A stretch of DNA of 64,000 nucleotides, taken from the NCBI GenBank assembly GCA_033297205.1, contig MU859096.1, positions 62,001 to 126,000 of the forward strand, given 5' to 3'. Origin of the DNA: Pseudoneurospora amorphoporcata (taxonomy: Eukaryota > Ascomycota > Sordariomycetes > Sordariales > Sordariaceae). This document shows positions 36,801-48,800 of this stretch, in pieces. The notes below the pieces were generated by a model that saw only the letters and a list, made by a program, of their open reading frames with translations, searched no databases and had not been told where the DNA came from. The translations under genes were made by a program, and so were the position numbers. Within the stretch, counting starts at the first letter, position 1. Each line of letters starts with the position of its first letter.

Positions 36801-39800
36801 TCTCTGTACCCCCTGGAAGTACCCTGATAGATACTAACCACTCAAGTAGCAACAAGAAAGGAGGAAAAGAAGGCAGAGACCAACTCGACATAATACGCCA
36901 TATGCATGTGCATAGGAGCACTGAGCAATACATTGCCAGCTTTTGTCTTCTCCTCGGACATATACATACCCTTCAAGAGAAGGACAAATCCTTTCACCAA
37001 CGCTCTCGAGGGATGCAGTGCTGTGTTTCGCAGCGACACTCGAGGTTCACCGCATCACCCATGACAATCCGTACAATTTTACAGCGTAGTATTGAGTCGT
37101 CAGCACATGCATGAGAGGAAACGGCTCTGCAGTGGTCATCCAATCAAGCGGGTCGCCCGATCGAACGTCAATAAGTCTCAAAGACACACTACAAAAACAT
37201 GTCTGGGATAGGGGTGCTCCTCAGTCATCGATTGCTCATGTGATGTATACAGCGATTACTTGTGCTGGGTACAACAACGCGCTTCCTCAGTGCCCAAGTA
37301 ACAGAAGGATAATACATTGGTGATCGAGCGAGGTGTGCAGGGTGTGGTCGGCCTCTCGATTCGACCAACACCGATCCAGGAACCAATGAGTCCATTATGT
37401 TGTCACGTAACCCGAAGTAGTTGCCAGTCAGGCGACAGTTTGGCCCCTTCTTGACTGCATTCCGCACAGGATAGATCAATCACGAGTGGGTACGAGATGC
37501 TTTTTTGCGCACGCAGCCCTTCGCCCAGAAAACGAAAACTCGTCGTTTGACCTTATGTCCGGAAGGCTCCTCCATGCCCGTCCAGCTCCGTATCGGTATT
37601 TCGTCACGAATAGTTCGGATAAGCAAACCCCCCAGGCCAGATCGAAACAAAAGTCAACGTCCGACCACCAGATATCGATCTTGTGGAGGCTCTCGGTCGC
37701 TAGGAACATGTAACTGAATGCTTGCAACCTGCTGCCATCCTGACTGGCTGGTTTTATCCCACACATCCCACCACTCCCACGTACCGCCGCTAGGTATGAT
37801 CCTTTGCGAACAAGATAATCATCAAGTTGTGGGTATCTATCTACCCTTTAAAACTGTATCTCAGCTGCTTACTGATATCACAGGCACTAAGATTGCTCTA
37901 GTCAAGATGTTAGTTCAGCTGCGTGAACTAATAGTATCTCGGATGTTCCGACGGCACGCAGTATACTAATGTACTGCCAGAATTGGTAGCCATCAGTCAT
38001 ACTTCTACACACCAAATACAAGCTATCTACGCCCTATTCGCGCCTTTTATCATCGAGATGGGACTTGGGACATCAACCGGCCTAATGATGGTCTTTTCCC
38101 CCATCTGTCCCTTAACTCCGTACCGACAAGCAATATAGTAAGATGTCTGATAGTAAAACCGATCTGGCCGGAGAAACGGCCAGTGTTCTGGCACAGGCGC
38201 AGGTCTCGAGATGGCTGACGTTTCATAGCGTTTTAGGAAATAACGATAGCTTCTGTTTTGTTCAGCAGGAGATGGGCCTTTGTAGCCGTCCGATCGCCCA
38301 CTCACACCATCCAGTTTACTCTTGACTGGATGTCTCCATCATCGACCGTCGGCGATGATACGGAGGCGACCGTTGAACTTCATGCCAGTGGGCAAGAAGA
38401 CCACGGAACCGCGCGACTATACTACGCTTCGGTTAAACGTCCAAAACAACATGACAATAGTTTCAGAACGCTTTTGGCCGAGGTCACCACTCTCCGAGAC
38501 ACAGTGATCCTGCAGCAATAGCTTGGTATGAGTTTGGCCTGGTTTGACCGACAGTTCGAACGGCGCGGCTTGGTTAGGCGGTCGGTTCGCTGCTGTCACT
38601 TTTTCCTCCGTCGTAAATGCGTTTCGTAAGTTCGTCGGCGATTGGACCTCGAACAGGAGTTGACCGAACGAATTGCAGCGTAGAGCACTACAACATCGTA
38701 CGTACACTATGCTCAATCACACTCTAACAGGCAGCAAGCACTTCCATGAATTTAAAAAGAAAAGACTAGGAGTAATTTGACCACCGAAGACATGAAGAAG
38801 CGTCCCATTCTTATATTATACCAACATATTGGATGACTTTGATGAAGTGTGGTTCACATAAAGACAACAAACACCCTTGTCTTCCAGGCCACCTCCCCCA
38901 ACCTGGCGGATGGGGAGACAAGGACAAGGAAGTTTATCTCGCCCTGGCAACCCTGGGGCTGCCTGCCTGTCTGTGGTGGTGATAGTGGTGGTGGTGCATC
39001 ATCTCCAGGGGATGGAGAGACCTGGGTGGATGGACGGATGGGGATGCCAGGAGGAAGGCACGATGCTACCTAAACCTTCGCTAGCCAAGTTTCCCCTCCC
39101 TGCCTGCCTACTCCGAACGGTTCCTTGCCCCTTTCACTTTCTCTAATCTCTGGGTCGTACCTACCTATGTATGCCTACATACCGTCGGGATTATGCTGGG
39201 CCACGACGGTAGGTGGGTGGGTGGGTGGTTCTGGGAAAGGAAGGGACGAGAAAGAGAAACGGAAGTTTGGTGTAAATGACTTTTCAGGCAATTATATCAA
39301 GCCTTGGCTGAACGAGACGAACCGTTCATGTCACCCTCGTCATAACACCGTTTAAACATCTACGTAAATACAACCTCATCGGCGCCATTCCTCCGTCAGT
39401 TCGGTTGTCAGTCGTCACCAACAACCAAAGCTAATGTATTTGATACTGCCGACAAATAGACAGACGTACATACTTACTTGCAGAAAGCAATCAAGACACA
39501 TCCGAACGCACGTATCATGAACACTCTCAAGACACGTATTACTCGTACAAACCTCATGTCGTGAAGCCTCACAAGAAACATGGATTCCACGCGCGTCATC
39601 CAGCAATTCCGCCTCGTTCACGGGAGGGAGGGATGGATAGATAGACGGGTTGGTAGAAAACGCAGATAATAAGAACAACAAGAACCGATTGCTACTGTGT
39701 AGAGTGCATGGCTCGGGTAGATGGCTGGTAAGGTAGGTAGAGGTGGGTTAGTTATCAACAACAAGCCACCACAGCCCCCAGCGAGCAGACAAGAGGAACT

Positions 39801-42800
39801 TCATGATCTGTGCTGTGTCAAATCCTCTCTCCGGAGCCTTTTGGAAACAAAATGGGTGTGATATCATGAGTGACGTATCTGAAGATTTGGCGCAAATACA
39901 GAAAGCTTCACCATACCTGTCTGGTACCGAGGCCCAGATCGTTTACCATTCTACGGTTCCTTTCATACCCCAACAATATCTTAATTCTATTCTCTCATGA
40001 TTATGGAAGACGCTTCTTGATACACCTTGTAATCTTTACCTCTGGATTTCTTGCGTATTCACCTTCTGACCTCGATGCTGGTGTGTCGGGCTGTCTTAAG
40101 CACATTGATATGTAGACAGACATATACACGTAAGAACGAGCGTCTTTTGTATCATATCATGTATGTTTGTTCTGTTTCGAATGACACCCGACCGACTGTC
40201 ATGATGCCTGGGGTAAAATGCCTCTTTCAGCTGGACAGCGGCAATACCGAGCGATACTCGACAGAAATAACTAACATGTTAGGCAACAAATGTTTTCTTT
40301 ATTGACCGGCACAGTGTTTCCCACAATAAAACAAACATGGAAGTTGGGGACCAAGAAAAAAGTTCCCCTAGGAATGCACATTGTTCTCCATCACTCATAC
40401 AAGCAGTTACATGTAGATAGCCTTAATTTCCATTTGGGATCGGTGACTGAAAGCGGTCAAAGCCTTCCTGTGCGGGCAGGTGTTGATTTCTTTTCGCCGG
40501 TTTAGATGGCCGAGTGAAAGAGGAAAGGGGGAGGAAGACGCATTGTAGTTAGTACCCTTTGCTACGTGTCAATATGGGAAGGAACCTAGCACAGAAGCGG
40601 TCGAAATTTTGGGGAAAGAAGGAACGTTCGGACTGAGTGATATGATCATGACGGATGGCAGAAAAGCGAAGCCCAAGCGATGCAGTTCCCCGTCACATAC
40701 CATCACGTCTCCTCAAAAGACATGCGTATGTGATACTGCACCAAACCACGCCCCTGTTATCCCGCCATTGGTCTCGTGATCCCATTTGACGGACGTCAAT
40801 CTTGGTCTTTGTGTGTGTGTGCGGTGATCGATGGCATTCAGGTAGCTGTGATTACTTGCGTTGTATCTACCTACCCACCTTCTCACATACCGGTGCTAGG
40901 AAGATACCGCAAGAGTAGGCACCGCACATCGCCGCAGCCGTAGCCCATCGCGCCGACGAAACATTTTCTCATCGGGGAGCCGACGGCCGGAAACATGCAT
41001 GATACTAATATAGATAGATGACGAGGGGAGGGCTGGCGACATGGACAGTAGCAAACATCGCCCATTCACAAAGAAGGATACCTGGACCTGGCTACCCGCC
41101 CTTTTGTTTCCCCCTTGATGGATCGCTGCCAGCGCGGTGGTTGGGATTCATATTGTCTGATGATGAGAAGTATGGGCTACGTTTTATTGTTGTTGTTATT
41201 GTCAACCGGTAGTTCGATAAGCAAATATTAGCTGTACGGACATACCGTGTAGTCATAGGGTACACACAAGCACCCAATGAAGAACATAGAAGGAAGCTAA
41301 CAGAGAAGGACGAGGAAAAGGGCAAGGATACATGGAAGCCAAAGGGAGAGATAACGTCGGTAAGGATCCCATGACCTTTTGGAAAGAGGCAGAAACAGAG
41401 ACAGAAACAGCGGCCGGCGTACCTCGAGGGTTCAACGCCACCGTGACCATCCACACCACGGTAAGTACCCATCCGTCACCTTGTCTCAGCCAACGCAGGT
41501 CGCAGCCAGCTTGACGCCCGCAAGGGAACTTGAACGGAACCGAAGGAAGAGTTAATGCTAGCGCTTGAAGGTGAACAAGTTCCAGTTATTTGGCCTTAAT
41601 CTCTGAGTGTCTGAGACCTCCTACCCTGAATCCCGAAGACGGCACGGGCATGGTTTAGTATAAGTGAGTAGGCGTGAAAGAAGGAAAGGGACTACGAACA
41701 AGGATAGGCATCTATACATTAAAAAGAGAGTAAGTTTAGCGCGTTAACTAAGCGTTGATTGGAGATATGGTATGGATGGGAAATCGTTATGTGGCTGCTG
41801 ATTGGGAGATTTAATTACGTCCTTCAGCACCGTTCGTGAATGTAGATAGGAGTCAACATTCAATGCCCGCAGACAGAAACAAGTTTGAAGGGGTCTGCTT
41901 CATTTTTCTCGGCCACCCCAATGCCGTTTCTACGGATGGAATGTTCTCGTTGTCAATCAAATAAGCACATCATCTCTCAAGTCAAGCAATCAACAAGTGG
42001 TCGAGATGTCTGAGGCTCGTCACGCAAATGCCAACAAAAACATGAAAGGTCTTGAAAGGGTTGGTGTACAAGACTGCCTATCAAGGCAAGAAATTCCGTC
42101 AAGAGCAAGTCAAAGCATGGAATACTCGATACACCAACAACGTCGGTGGCTTACCTTGTTCAACAAGGTGGTGTGTCTGATCAACATGGTTCTCGAATGT
42201 GATATGGAGCGAACGGGGTATGGTACGCCTCCTGGTGATGATCTTGCCAGTCCTTGTAGCCACCGTGAGCAGTGAACTGCTCAGTTTCTTAACGGTCCGG
42301 GATACCTCCTTCGAAAGACATGGTAACGATGACACTTGCGTAGTCGCTGGAGATATTGAACATACTGTAATAGAACTTCAATGCTAAAGAAGCTCAGGCA
42401 ATATGAATTCTCAAGGAAGACGGAGAGTTCTTGGAAGAGCAGGATACTTTCATAGGTCAAAGGTAGACGATATACATCGTGCACTCAATTGTAAAGGCAA
42501 AGTACGGGGTATGTTGGAGAATGTGTAGAAGAGAATGTAGGTAAGAGTAGTCTCTCATAACAACGACGCTCTCCAAATTGTCAGCCCCCATTTTTTCCCC
42601 TGCGGATCCGCCCCGCTTTTCGGCCGCCACAGCAGAGCATGTGGTGCGTGGCTTGGAACCTGCAGGTCCAAATGGTGTGACATCCTGATTGGTGGAGATG
42701 GGGTGGATGTCGCCCATTTGGTCCCGTAGGGAATTCCAAGACTGCGATGGTCCGAGCGGAGGTGGCTGAGTGAATGAGACTAGGTAAGAGAAAACTTGTT

Positions 42801-42849
42801 ACAAAAAAAACATAAGGAAAACAAGCCTGAACGTCTAAGATGTTTTTAA

Positions 42850-43460
42850 ATTCCACATTGGTAGTCTAGCTTGCGAAACGGATTTTGCAAAAGTAGACTT
42901 GCGACAAAGTAGATGAACCCTCCATAGTAGGTATTATCCAAATATCTCGGACACTTCTACTGTAATTACTAAAGAGGCGCCGTATCTGACAAAGAACCCA
43001 GCTTGAGGAATTAATCCTTAAGGACACATAAGGGAAATAACTTTGTCTTCAACATACTGTAAGTAATTTCCATGTGGTCTGAAGATACTTCTAGCTCTAT
43101 ACATCAAGCGAAATATCACTTAGCAGAAAATTAAGAAAAGAAATGATAAGAGATTTAATAACAAAACCAAAAAGAATTGGAGAATGAAATATAACATAGA
43201 GGAAGTGCAGATTGTAAAAAGGTTGAAAAGAGGTGGAGAAAATATTAAAGATATGTTGAAGAGAGACTGAAGAGAGACTGAAGAGAGACTAAAGAGAGAC
43301 TGAAGATAAAGTAAAAGGGAGAATCGGCAAAGTAAAAATCGGGACCTACGCGGCTATGAAATCACCACCGTAATGAAGATGAGTAAAAAGAACTAATCAA
43401 TATAGACACGCGTACTTCCAAGACGCCCCGGATCACTGGTTAAGCATACCTGCTTCTATA
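42850..43460. other. AT-rich non-coding block
   Basis: This stretch is visibly richer in A and T than its surroundings and has no open frame of interest. It could be an old repeat altered by RIP (C-to-T mutation of duplicated DNA in ascomycetes), but I could not identify a parent element. Confidence 0.45.
43258..43301 (+). repeat. 11-bp tandem repeat GAAGAGAGACT, four units
   Basis: There are three exact units and one with a single G-to-A change, followed by a partial unit. The repeat sits inside the AT-rich block. Confidence 0.9.
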
Positions 43461-43889
43461 CATGAATCACATTTCAGGATTCGCCCCCGGGAGACTAGTC
43501 AGCACCTTGTAGAAGGCTAAGCGTCTGATAAACTACCGGTAGGATCACCAGTTTGCTGACCATCTTACTTTAAGTCCTGTGATGGGAAATTAAAATGTTC
43601 ATCACCAACTATAATACGCAGGCCTTTAGTAGAGATTACCTCGAAAGCATCCAAGTGGTTTTGACTCCCACGCGAGCGACGAAAGATTGGATAAAGGAAG
43701 GCTGAAGCAAAGTCTACTCAGGAGAGGCGAGCAGAATAGAAAGCAAAAGGCTACAAAACCGTATAGCCGGCCCAGAGCCGTAGCGCCTGTTGAGAATGAT
43801 TTTAAACGGCACGGGTATTACGATGTTGCTTCAAAGTGAAGTGAGAAGTTCGCATGTGTTCGCCCCTAATTTCAACCAAGAGAAGCCAG

Positions 43890-45360
43890 TTACAACTCGT
43901 CAAAGGCTCTGAGCTTATCAGATGCTTCCGTTTCTGGAGATATCGACGCTGATGAAGCCTCCCCATTTGACATCTCTTCAACCACTTTTGCTGAACCTCG
44001 AGGTAAACCCATGTCTTGTCCGTCGCCTCCTTTCTCTTGTCGTTGTTCTTCACCAGCATCTTTCAACCTCGGCCCCTCTCCAGTGCCTCCCAGAGTCACG
44101 TTCTTAAGCGTGCTTAGAGACTCATTAGCGAGCCTGTTAGCCGCCATTACCGCCCCTTCCACCGTAGACACCGTAGCCGCCGAACTTTCCGGCGCAAACT
44201 GCGACCCGGCAAAGTTCAACAGCACGAGGAAGATGACGCCCGAAGTCAGAACCCAGAACGCCTTGAGCCGTCTGCGGGTGCGCTCCTGCCACTCCCGGTC
44301 GGCGCGCTCCCAGCTCTCGATCCGCTTGCGGACCAGGTCAACCCGCTCGCTAAGGGACTTGATTCGGTCGCGGCCAACGTAGATGCGGTCCTGCAGTTGC
44401 TCGATACGCTTCTGGTGGTCTTCGAATTGGCCGAAGGCGTCGAGCTGGGAGCTGACGTCGGTCACGAGCTCGTCGGCTTCCGTGGTGAATTGTGAGGTCA
44501 TGTCTTGGGAGGCGACGGCCACCTCCTTGAGCGCGAGGATGGTGCTTTGGAGGACGCAGAGCTTCTCGAGCACGGAGTAGTAGGTGTCGTCGAGTTGGCG
44601 GGTCGTGTTGGTTGAGAATTGTTGAAGGTCCTCAAGGGACTTTTTTAGGCCACTGCATACGTTGAAAGTCCACTGTTAGCTTGCGAATGTCAGGCATAGT
44701 ATGTCAAGAGGCCAAGGAGACAAACAGAGGGGCCGGGATGTCTTTAACCTACGTTTCCCGTGCAATGGCCTTTTGGCGCTCCTTTGCGATTTCATCCTCT
44801 TTTAGCAGGACCTTGCCTCCTGTTACATTGCTCGTAAGTGCCGCCGCAGCTACCGAAGGGACGCTGTCGTTGGCAGACGGGCTCGCATTGAGAATGCTGG
44901 CTCTTCTGCTCGCATTAGGAGTCCGGTTATTCGGCGTCGACATGCCGAAGCCTTCGAAGGAGAAGCGGCCTCGAGCGGTGGATTGTAGTGTCGGATTCAC
45001 ACTCTGTATATCGAGATTCAATCCATCGCGGTCCTTCCCCTTTTCGCGCTCCCTTTCTCGGTCCCTGGCCTTGTGCTTTTCCCTGTGCTTTTCCTTGTGC
45101 TTTTCCTTGTGCTTTTCCTTGTGTTTTTCCTTGTCCTTCTCTTTCTCCTTCCCGAGGCGGTCGCGGTATGACCGATGGCGATGCAGATGGAGCGATGACG
45201 GCAATTCGGTGATGGAGCGGGTGATTTGGTGTCGCGGACGTTGTGGAGAGTGGGATCCTGGTTTGAGCCCTTCGACTCCATTCGGGAGACTCGGAGACAT
45301 GACAGCACTCGAGCGGCTTTCTTTTTCTTTATCGTGCTTTATCTGGTGATTCCGAGGCAT
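43890..45360 (-). CDS. Conserved fungal coiled-coil, single-pass membrane protein
   Basis: Unknown function. Exons are 45360-44753 and 44652-43890 with a 100-nt intron, total 456 residues. Residues 1-200 are basic and disordered, with a run of KEKHK-like repeats at about 73-96 and the HSPQRPRHQITRSITELPS motif that I recall from related fungal proteins. After the intron comes a long helical region (LKKSLEDLQQFSTNTTRQLD onward), with a predicted coiled coil through QFEDHQKRIEQLQDRI and SERVDLVRKRIESWERAD. One membrane segment follows (FWVLTSGVIFLVLLNFAG), then a Glu/Ser-rich tail of about 100 residues. The layout suggests an organelle or nuclear-envelope anchored protein with a long cytosolic coiled coil, but this is inference. 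The intron donor is GTAGGT. The gene lies about 0.8 kb downstream of cgr1 on the same strand. Confidence 0.75.
45072..45140 (-). repeat. 15-bp coding minisatellite encoding KEKHK units
   Basis: Four to five tandem 15-bp units lie within the N-terminal part of the coiled-coil membrane protein gene and add five residues per unit without breaking the frame. Copy number is likely to vary between strains. Confidence 0.85.
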
Positions 45361-46142
45361 AATGATGCGTAATAACGCCAGATTGGAGGACCTTTACGGG
45401 TAGGGAAGAAGTGGAGGTGTAAGCCGGGATGCAAGGTCGACGCCCCGAGCTTAGCTTCTTCCCGTCCACTGACGTTGCGACGGCAACGGGGACACAAAGG
45501 TGCATCGCGGTGGGGACGCGGCACAGGGGGGCCAATGTCACGGAAGCCTGCCTCACGATCCTTGGCACACCCAGCCCGTGCAAGGGTTCAGTGTGTGGGC
45601 ATGTGAACTGAAAAGCGGAAGATCACACAACCAAACGTTTATTAGGACCCGAGAGTCACATGAAAACAGTAGATTTCGAGTGGCCGAAAAGCCATAAAAA
45701 CGAACATGATAAGCTTTTGTTATGTTCCGTGTAAAAATTGCTTGGGGTATCAGAATATTGCTGTCGCTGTCACACGCAGTGGTCGTTGAGGCACGCCTTC
45801 CATCCTATAAGGCGCCGTCTTTCCGGGTTGGTTGGTTGTTTCCCATCCATTTGTCCTGTCCGCTGAGCTTCTCCTGGCAAACCACGGCCTTTCCGTGGCT
45901 GCTGCGGACTTCCAACTCCAATTATGCCATGCCATCATAAAACACTCTCCTCCAAATAGAGTAGCGCCGCTGCCATCGAACCGGCCGAAGAAGACGTCGC
46001 GCTTCGAATGGCGTTCGGGATTCGTTTCTCTGGCGTTGGCGGAACGGCGAAGCCGGTAATTCGGTTCGTTATCCATCGCTGGACGGGGAAGAGTGAGACA
46101 TGGTGTTCCGCATGTCCTGAGTGCCGTTCACGATCGCCTCGT
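45361..46142. other. Intergenic region between coiled-coil gene and cgr1
   Basis: This is the promoter of the coiled-coil gene and the 3' region of cgr1. I see no further gene in it. Confidence 0.4.
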
Positions 46143-46650
46143 TCAAGAGTTGATGAGCTTGTTGCGCTTCTCCTTGCGCTTGAGCCTCTCCACCCTCTTC
46201 TTGTGCATCTTCTCGGCCATCTTCTCGTAGCGCTCCTTCTCCTCCTTCTTCGCCCGCTTCTCCTTGAGGGCCTCGATGCGTCTCTGTGTGCGTGGAAATG
46301 ATAGGTTAGCCCTCGGATATCTCGCCTCCCGCATCGCCTTTCCAACTAACCTTGCGCTCCGCTTCCTTCTCATCCTTAAGCTCCTTCTCCTTAGCCTTGA
46401 CGGCCGCCATCAACTGCCTATCCTTTGCGCGCTTCTCGAACGAGGTCAAGCCGGAGCCGGGACGGAAGGCCTTCTTGGGCTGGTGCCATTGCTTTCCTGT
46501 AGGATGATGGCAGTTAGTACTTTATTCGACCCAAGCATGGTCGAATGCAACAGGCAAAAACTTACCATTGACCCTCATGCCAAGGGGCTTGGAAGCCGCC
46601 TTGGTCTCCACCTGAGACGTTGTTTGTGTTGTTGTGGTGGTAGAAGACAT
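46143..46650 (-). CDS. cgr1: rRNA-processing protein Cgr1
   Basis: Small basic nucleolar protein required for 60S subunit biogenesis (pre-rRNA processing). Exons are 46650-46566, 46496-46351 and 46283-46143 with introns of 69 and 67 nt, total 123 residues, close to the usual family length. GMRVNGKQWHQPKKAFRP and GLTSFEKRAKDRQ are the conserved N-terminal Cgr1 motifs. The rest is a continuous Lys/Glu/Arg helix (KEKELKDEKEAERKRRIEAL) ending in KRKEKRNKLINS. The ATG at 46650 gives the expected short acidic/Thr-rich leader. The gene is divergent from argininosuccinate synthase with 460 bp between the two starts. Confidence 0.95.
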
Positions 46651-47110
46651 GGTTGGGAGTAGCTTAGAGTTGACCAACAGTTCGTGTAATGGCTGGGTTG
46701 GATGCAGAGCGTTGTGACGGCGACACCAAAGGCTGCAGTAAGAACCAAAGGCGGTCAGCTACTGCGGTCGCATTCTCGCAGAAATTTTGGACGGCAGAAT
46801 TCAGTACAGTTGCTTCCATATCGGGCAGGCCCGTTATCGCAACGCTATCGCTGGACGGGTAGAGCGCGGGGCGGACCCTCGTCACCCTTGCTTCCATGTG
46901 GTCTCATGTTGTCGTTGATGGTCAACTTTGAGGGTCTGCCCCGCAGTGATAAGATAAAGTGACTCAATCGGCCGTTTGACGCAGGGCAGTGGGAAAAATC
47001 GTAAAAAGCCTCGAGCTGCTGCCCGATATCGCCTCTGTCTCTCTTACACGGTCACGTTCAGGAACTGTCTCTGTCGAGTAGCCATTCTCCGCAAGCACCA
47101 ATCCGCCAAA
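46651..47110. promoter_or_regulatory. Divergent promoter of cgr1 and argininosuccinate synthase
   Basis: The 460-bp region holds a perfect palindromic-core TGACTCA at 46960-46966, the binding site of the Gcn4/CPC1 bZIP activator of amino-acid biosynthesis, about 145 bp before the argininosuccinate synthase ATG. Next to it are two overlapping GATA motifs, TGATAA (46947-46952) and AGATAA (46952-46957). The sites are seen; cross-pathway control of arginine genes is established in Neurospora and Aspergillus. Action on this promoter is inferred. Confidence 0.7.
46960..46966 (+). promoter_or_regulatory. CPC1/Gcn4 binding site TGACTCA
   Basis: Exact consensus. Its position and neighbouring gene fit general amino-acid control. 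Confidence 0.7.
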
Positions 47111-48800
47111 ATGTCCGAGTCCAAGGGTCGCGTCTGTCTGTAAGTCAACATCCTGAGGGCTAACAGTCTTTGTGATTCCACTTGTGAAACAAGCTATTCT
47201 TGGAGCTCTGATGCCTGACTGACACTCCCTTGCCGTCGATAGCGCCTATTCTGGAGGTACGATCCTGGAGCTGTACACCATGGAGATCCGCCTGCCATGA
47301 ACGCAATTGCTTACCAATCGATCACTGTACACAGGTCTTGATACCTCCGTGAGTCCTCCCGAGACTACGCTTTCATCTGATGGACCGCATTGACTGACTT
47401 TTGTTGCCACAGACCATCCTCTGCTGGTTGATTGAGCAGGTAGAGAGACAACCAACTCCCTCGCGCTCCCCTCCGAGCTGTGATATTAACCCGAGTGACT
47501 CGATAGGGCTACACTGTCGTCTGCTTCCTCGCCAATGTCGGCCAGGAGGAGAACTGGGATGAGGTCCGCGCCAAGGCCATGAAGCTCGGTGCTGAGGAGA
47601 TGGTGATCCTCGACCTCCAGCAGGAGTTCGTTGACCAGATCGTCTTCCGTGCCATCCAGTGCAATGCCATCTATGAGGACCGCTACCTCCTCGGTACCTC
47701 CCTTGCCCGCCCCATCATTGCCCGTGCTCAGGTCCGCGTTGCCGAGGAGTACAACTGCGAGTTCGTCTCCCACGGCTGCACGGGCAAGGGCAACGACCAG
47801 GTCCGCTTCGAGCTTGCCTTCAAGTAAGCAAATTCCCTCCTCTTCATCCCCACCCGAAGCAGCACCGCTAACGCGCCACCACAGGGCCTGCAACCCCGAG
47901 ATCAAGGTCATTGCTCCCTGGAGACTTCCCGAGTTCTGCGCCCGCTTCCAGGGTCGTCAGGATCTCCTCAAGTACGCCGCCGACAAGAACATCCCCGTCT
48001 CCTCGACTCCCAAGGCCCCCTGGTCTATGGATGACAACCTCGTCCACTGCTCCTACGAGGCCGGTATCCTTGAGGACCCCGACCACACTCCCCCCAAAGA
48101 GCTCTGGACTCGCACCGTTGACCCCCAGGACGCCCCCAACACTCCCCAAGAGTTCACCATCCACTTCGAGAAGGGTATCCCCGTCAAGGTCATCGTTGAT
48201 GGCAAGGAGACCACTGGCTCCGTTGAGCTCTTCAAGCTCCTCAACAAGATTGGTCACGACCACGGTGTTGGCCGTGTTGATATCGTTGAGAACCGTTTCA
48301 TCGGTCTCAAGTCCCGTGGCTGCTACGATACCCCCGGTCTCACCATTGCTCGCCTTGCTCATCTTGATCTTGAGGGTCTTGTTATGGACTCCAAGGTCCG
48401 TGAGCTCCGTGATCAGTTCGTCACCATCTCTTGGGCTCGTCAGCTGTACAACGGCATGTACTTCAGCCCTGAGCGCGAGTTGTAAGTTGCTTTCCACCCG
48501 AAACAGAAGCCAGACGAGCAATAACTAACCGATATCCCCTACAGCATCGAGAACTCCATCGTCTTCTCCCAGCAGAACGTTACTGGTGAGGTCCGCATGA
48601 TGGCCTACAAGGGTGCCGCCTATGTCCTCGGCCGCAAGTCCGATGCCTCCAACCTCTACTCCGAGGCCGATGCCTCCATGGACTCCCTCGAGGGCTTCTC
48701 CCCCATGGACACCACCGGTTTCATCGAGATCAACGCCATCCGCCTCAAGAAGTACGGTCTCCAGAAGATCAAGGACGGCAAGCCCCTCACCCAGTCTTGA
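47111..48800 (+). CDS. arg-1: Argininosuccinate synthase
   Basis: Condenses citrulline and aspartate with ATP to argininosuccinate, the seventh step of arginine synthesis, in the cytosol. There are seven exons: 47111-47139, 47243-47256, 47335-47348, 47413-47439, 47507-47823, 47885-48481 and 48545-48800, total 417 residues, the normal length. The P-loop-like AYSGGLDTSTI motif is assembled across four exons, three of them only 14, 14 and 27 nt. Other conserved segments are VVCFLANVGQEENWD, VSHGCTGKGNDQVRFE, APWRLPEF, GRVDIVENRFIGLKSRG and SPEREF. All six introns have GT-AG borders and matching phases. The gene lies opposite cgr1 and has a CPC1 site upstream. A Harbinger transposon begins about 1.06 kb after its stop codon. 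The symbol follows Neurospora usage. Confidence 0.97.

Larger units (their letters stand above)
26560..43889. other. Gene desert of about 17 kb
   Basis: I found no gene that I can support on either strand. The open frames (for example 27909-28535 -, 33994-34749 -, 35570-36157 +, 36321-36827 +) overlap frames on the other strand, have no domains, and show no splice-linked continuation. The first kilobases probably form the long promoter and leader of the MedA-type gene. The region includes a hairpin at 32904-32936, an 11-bp tandem repeat at 33772-33804, and a palindromic GAAGCTTC cluster at 33938-33966. An AT-rich block with tandem repeats lies near 42850-43460. Long non-coding RNAs or lineage-specific small genes cannot be excluded. 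Confidence 0.55.

Noticed and set aside
43425..43495. Possible tRNA-like segment ending in GGATTCGCCCCC
   Set aside because: The arms do not pair and the B box does not fit the consensus.
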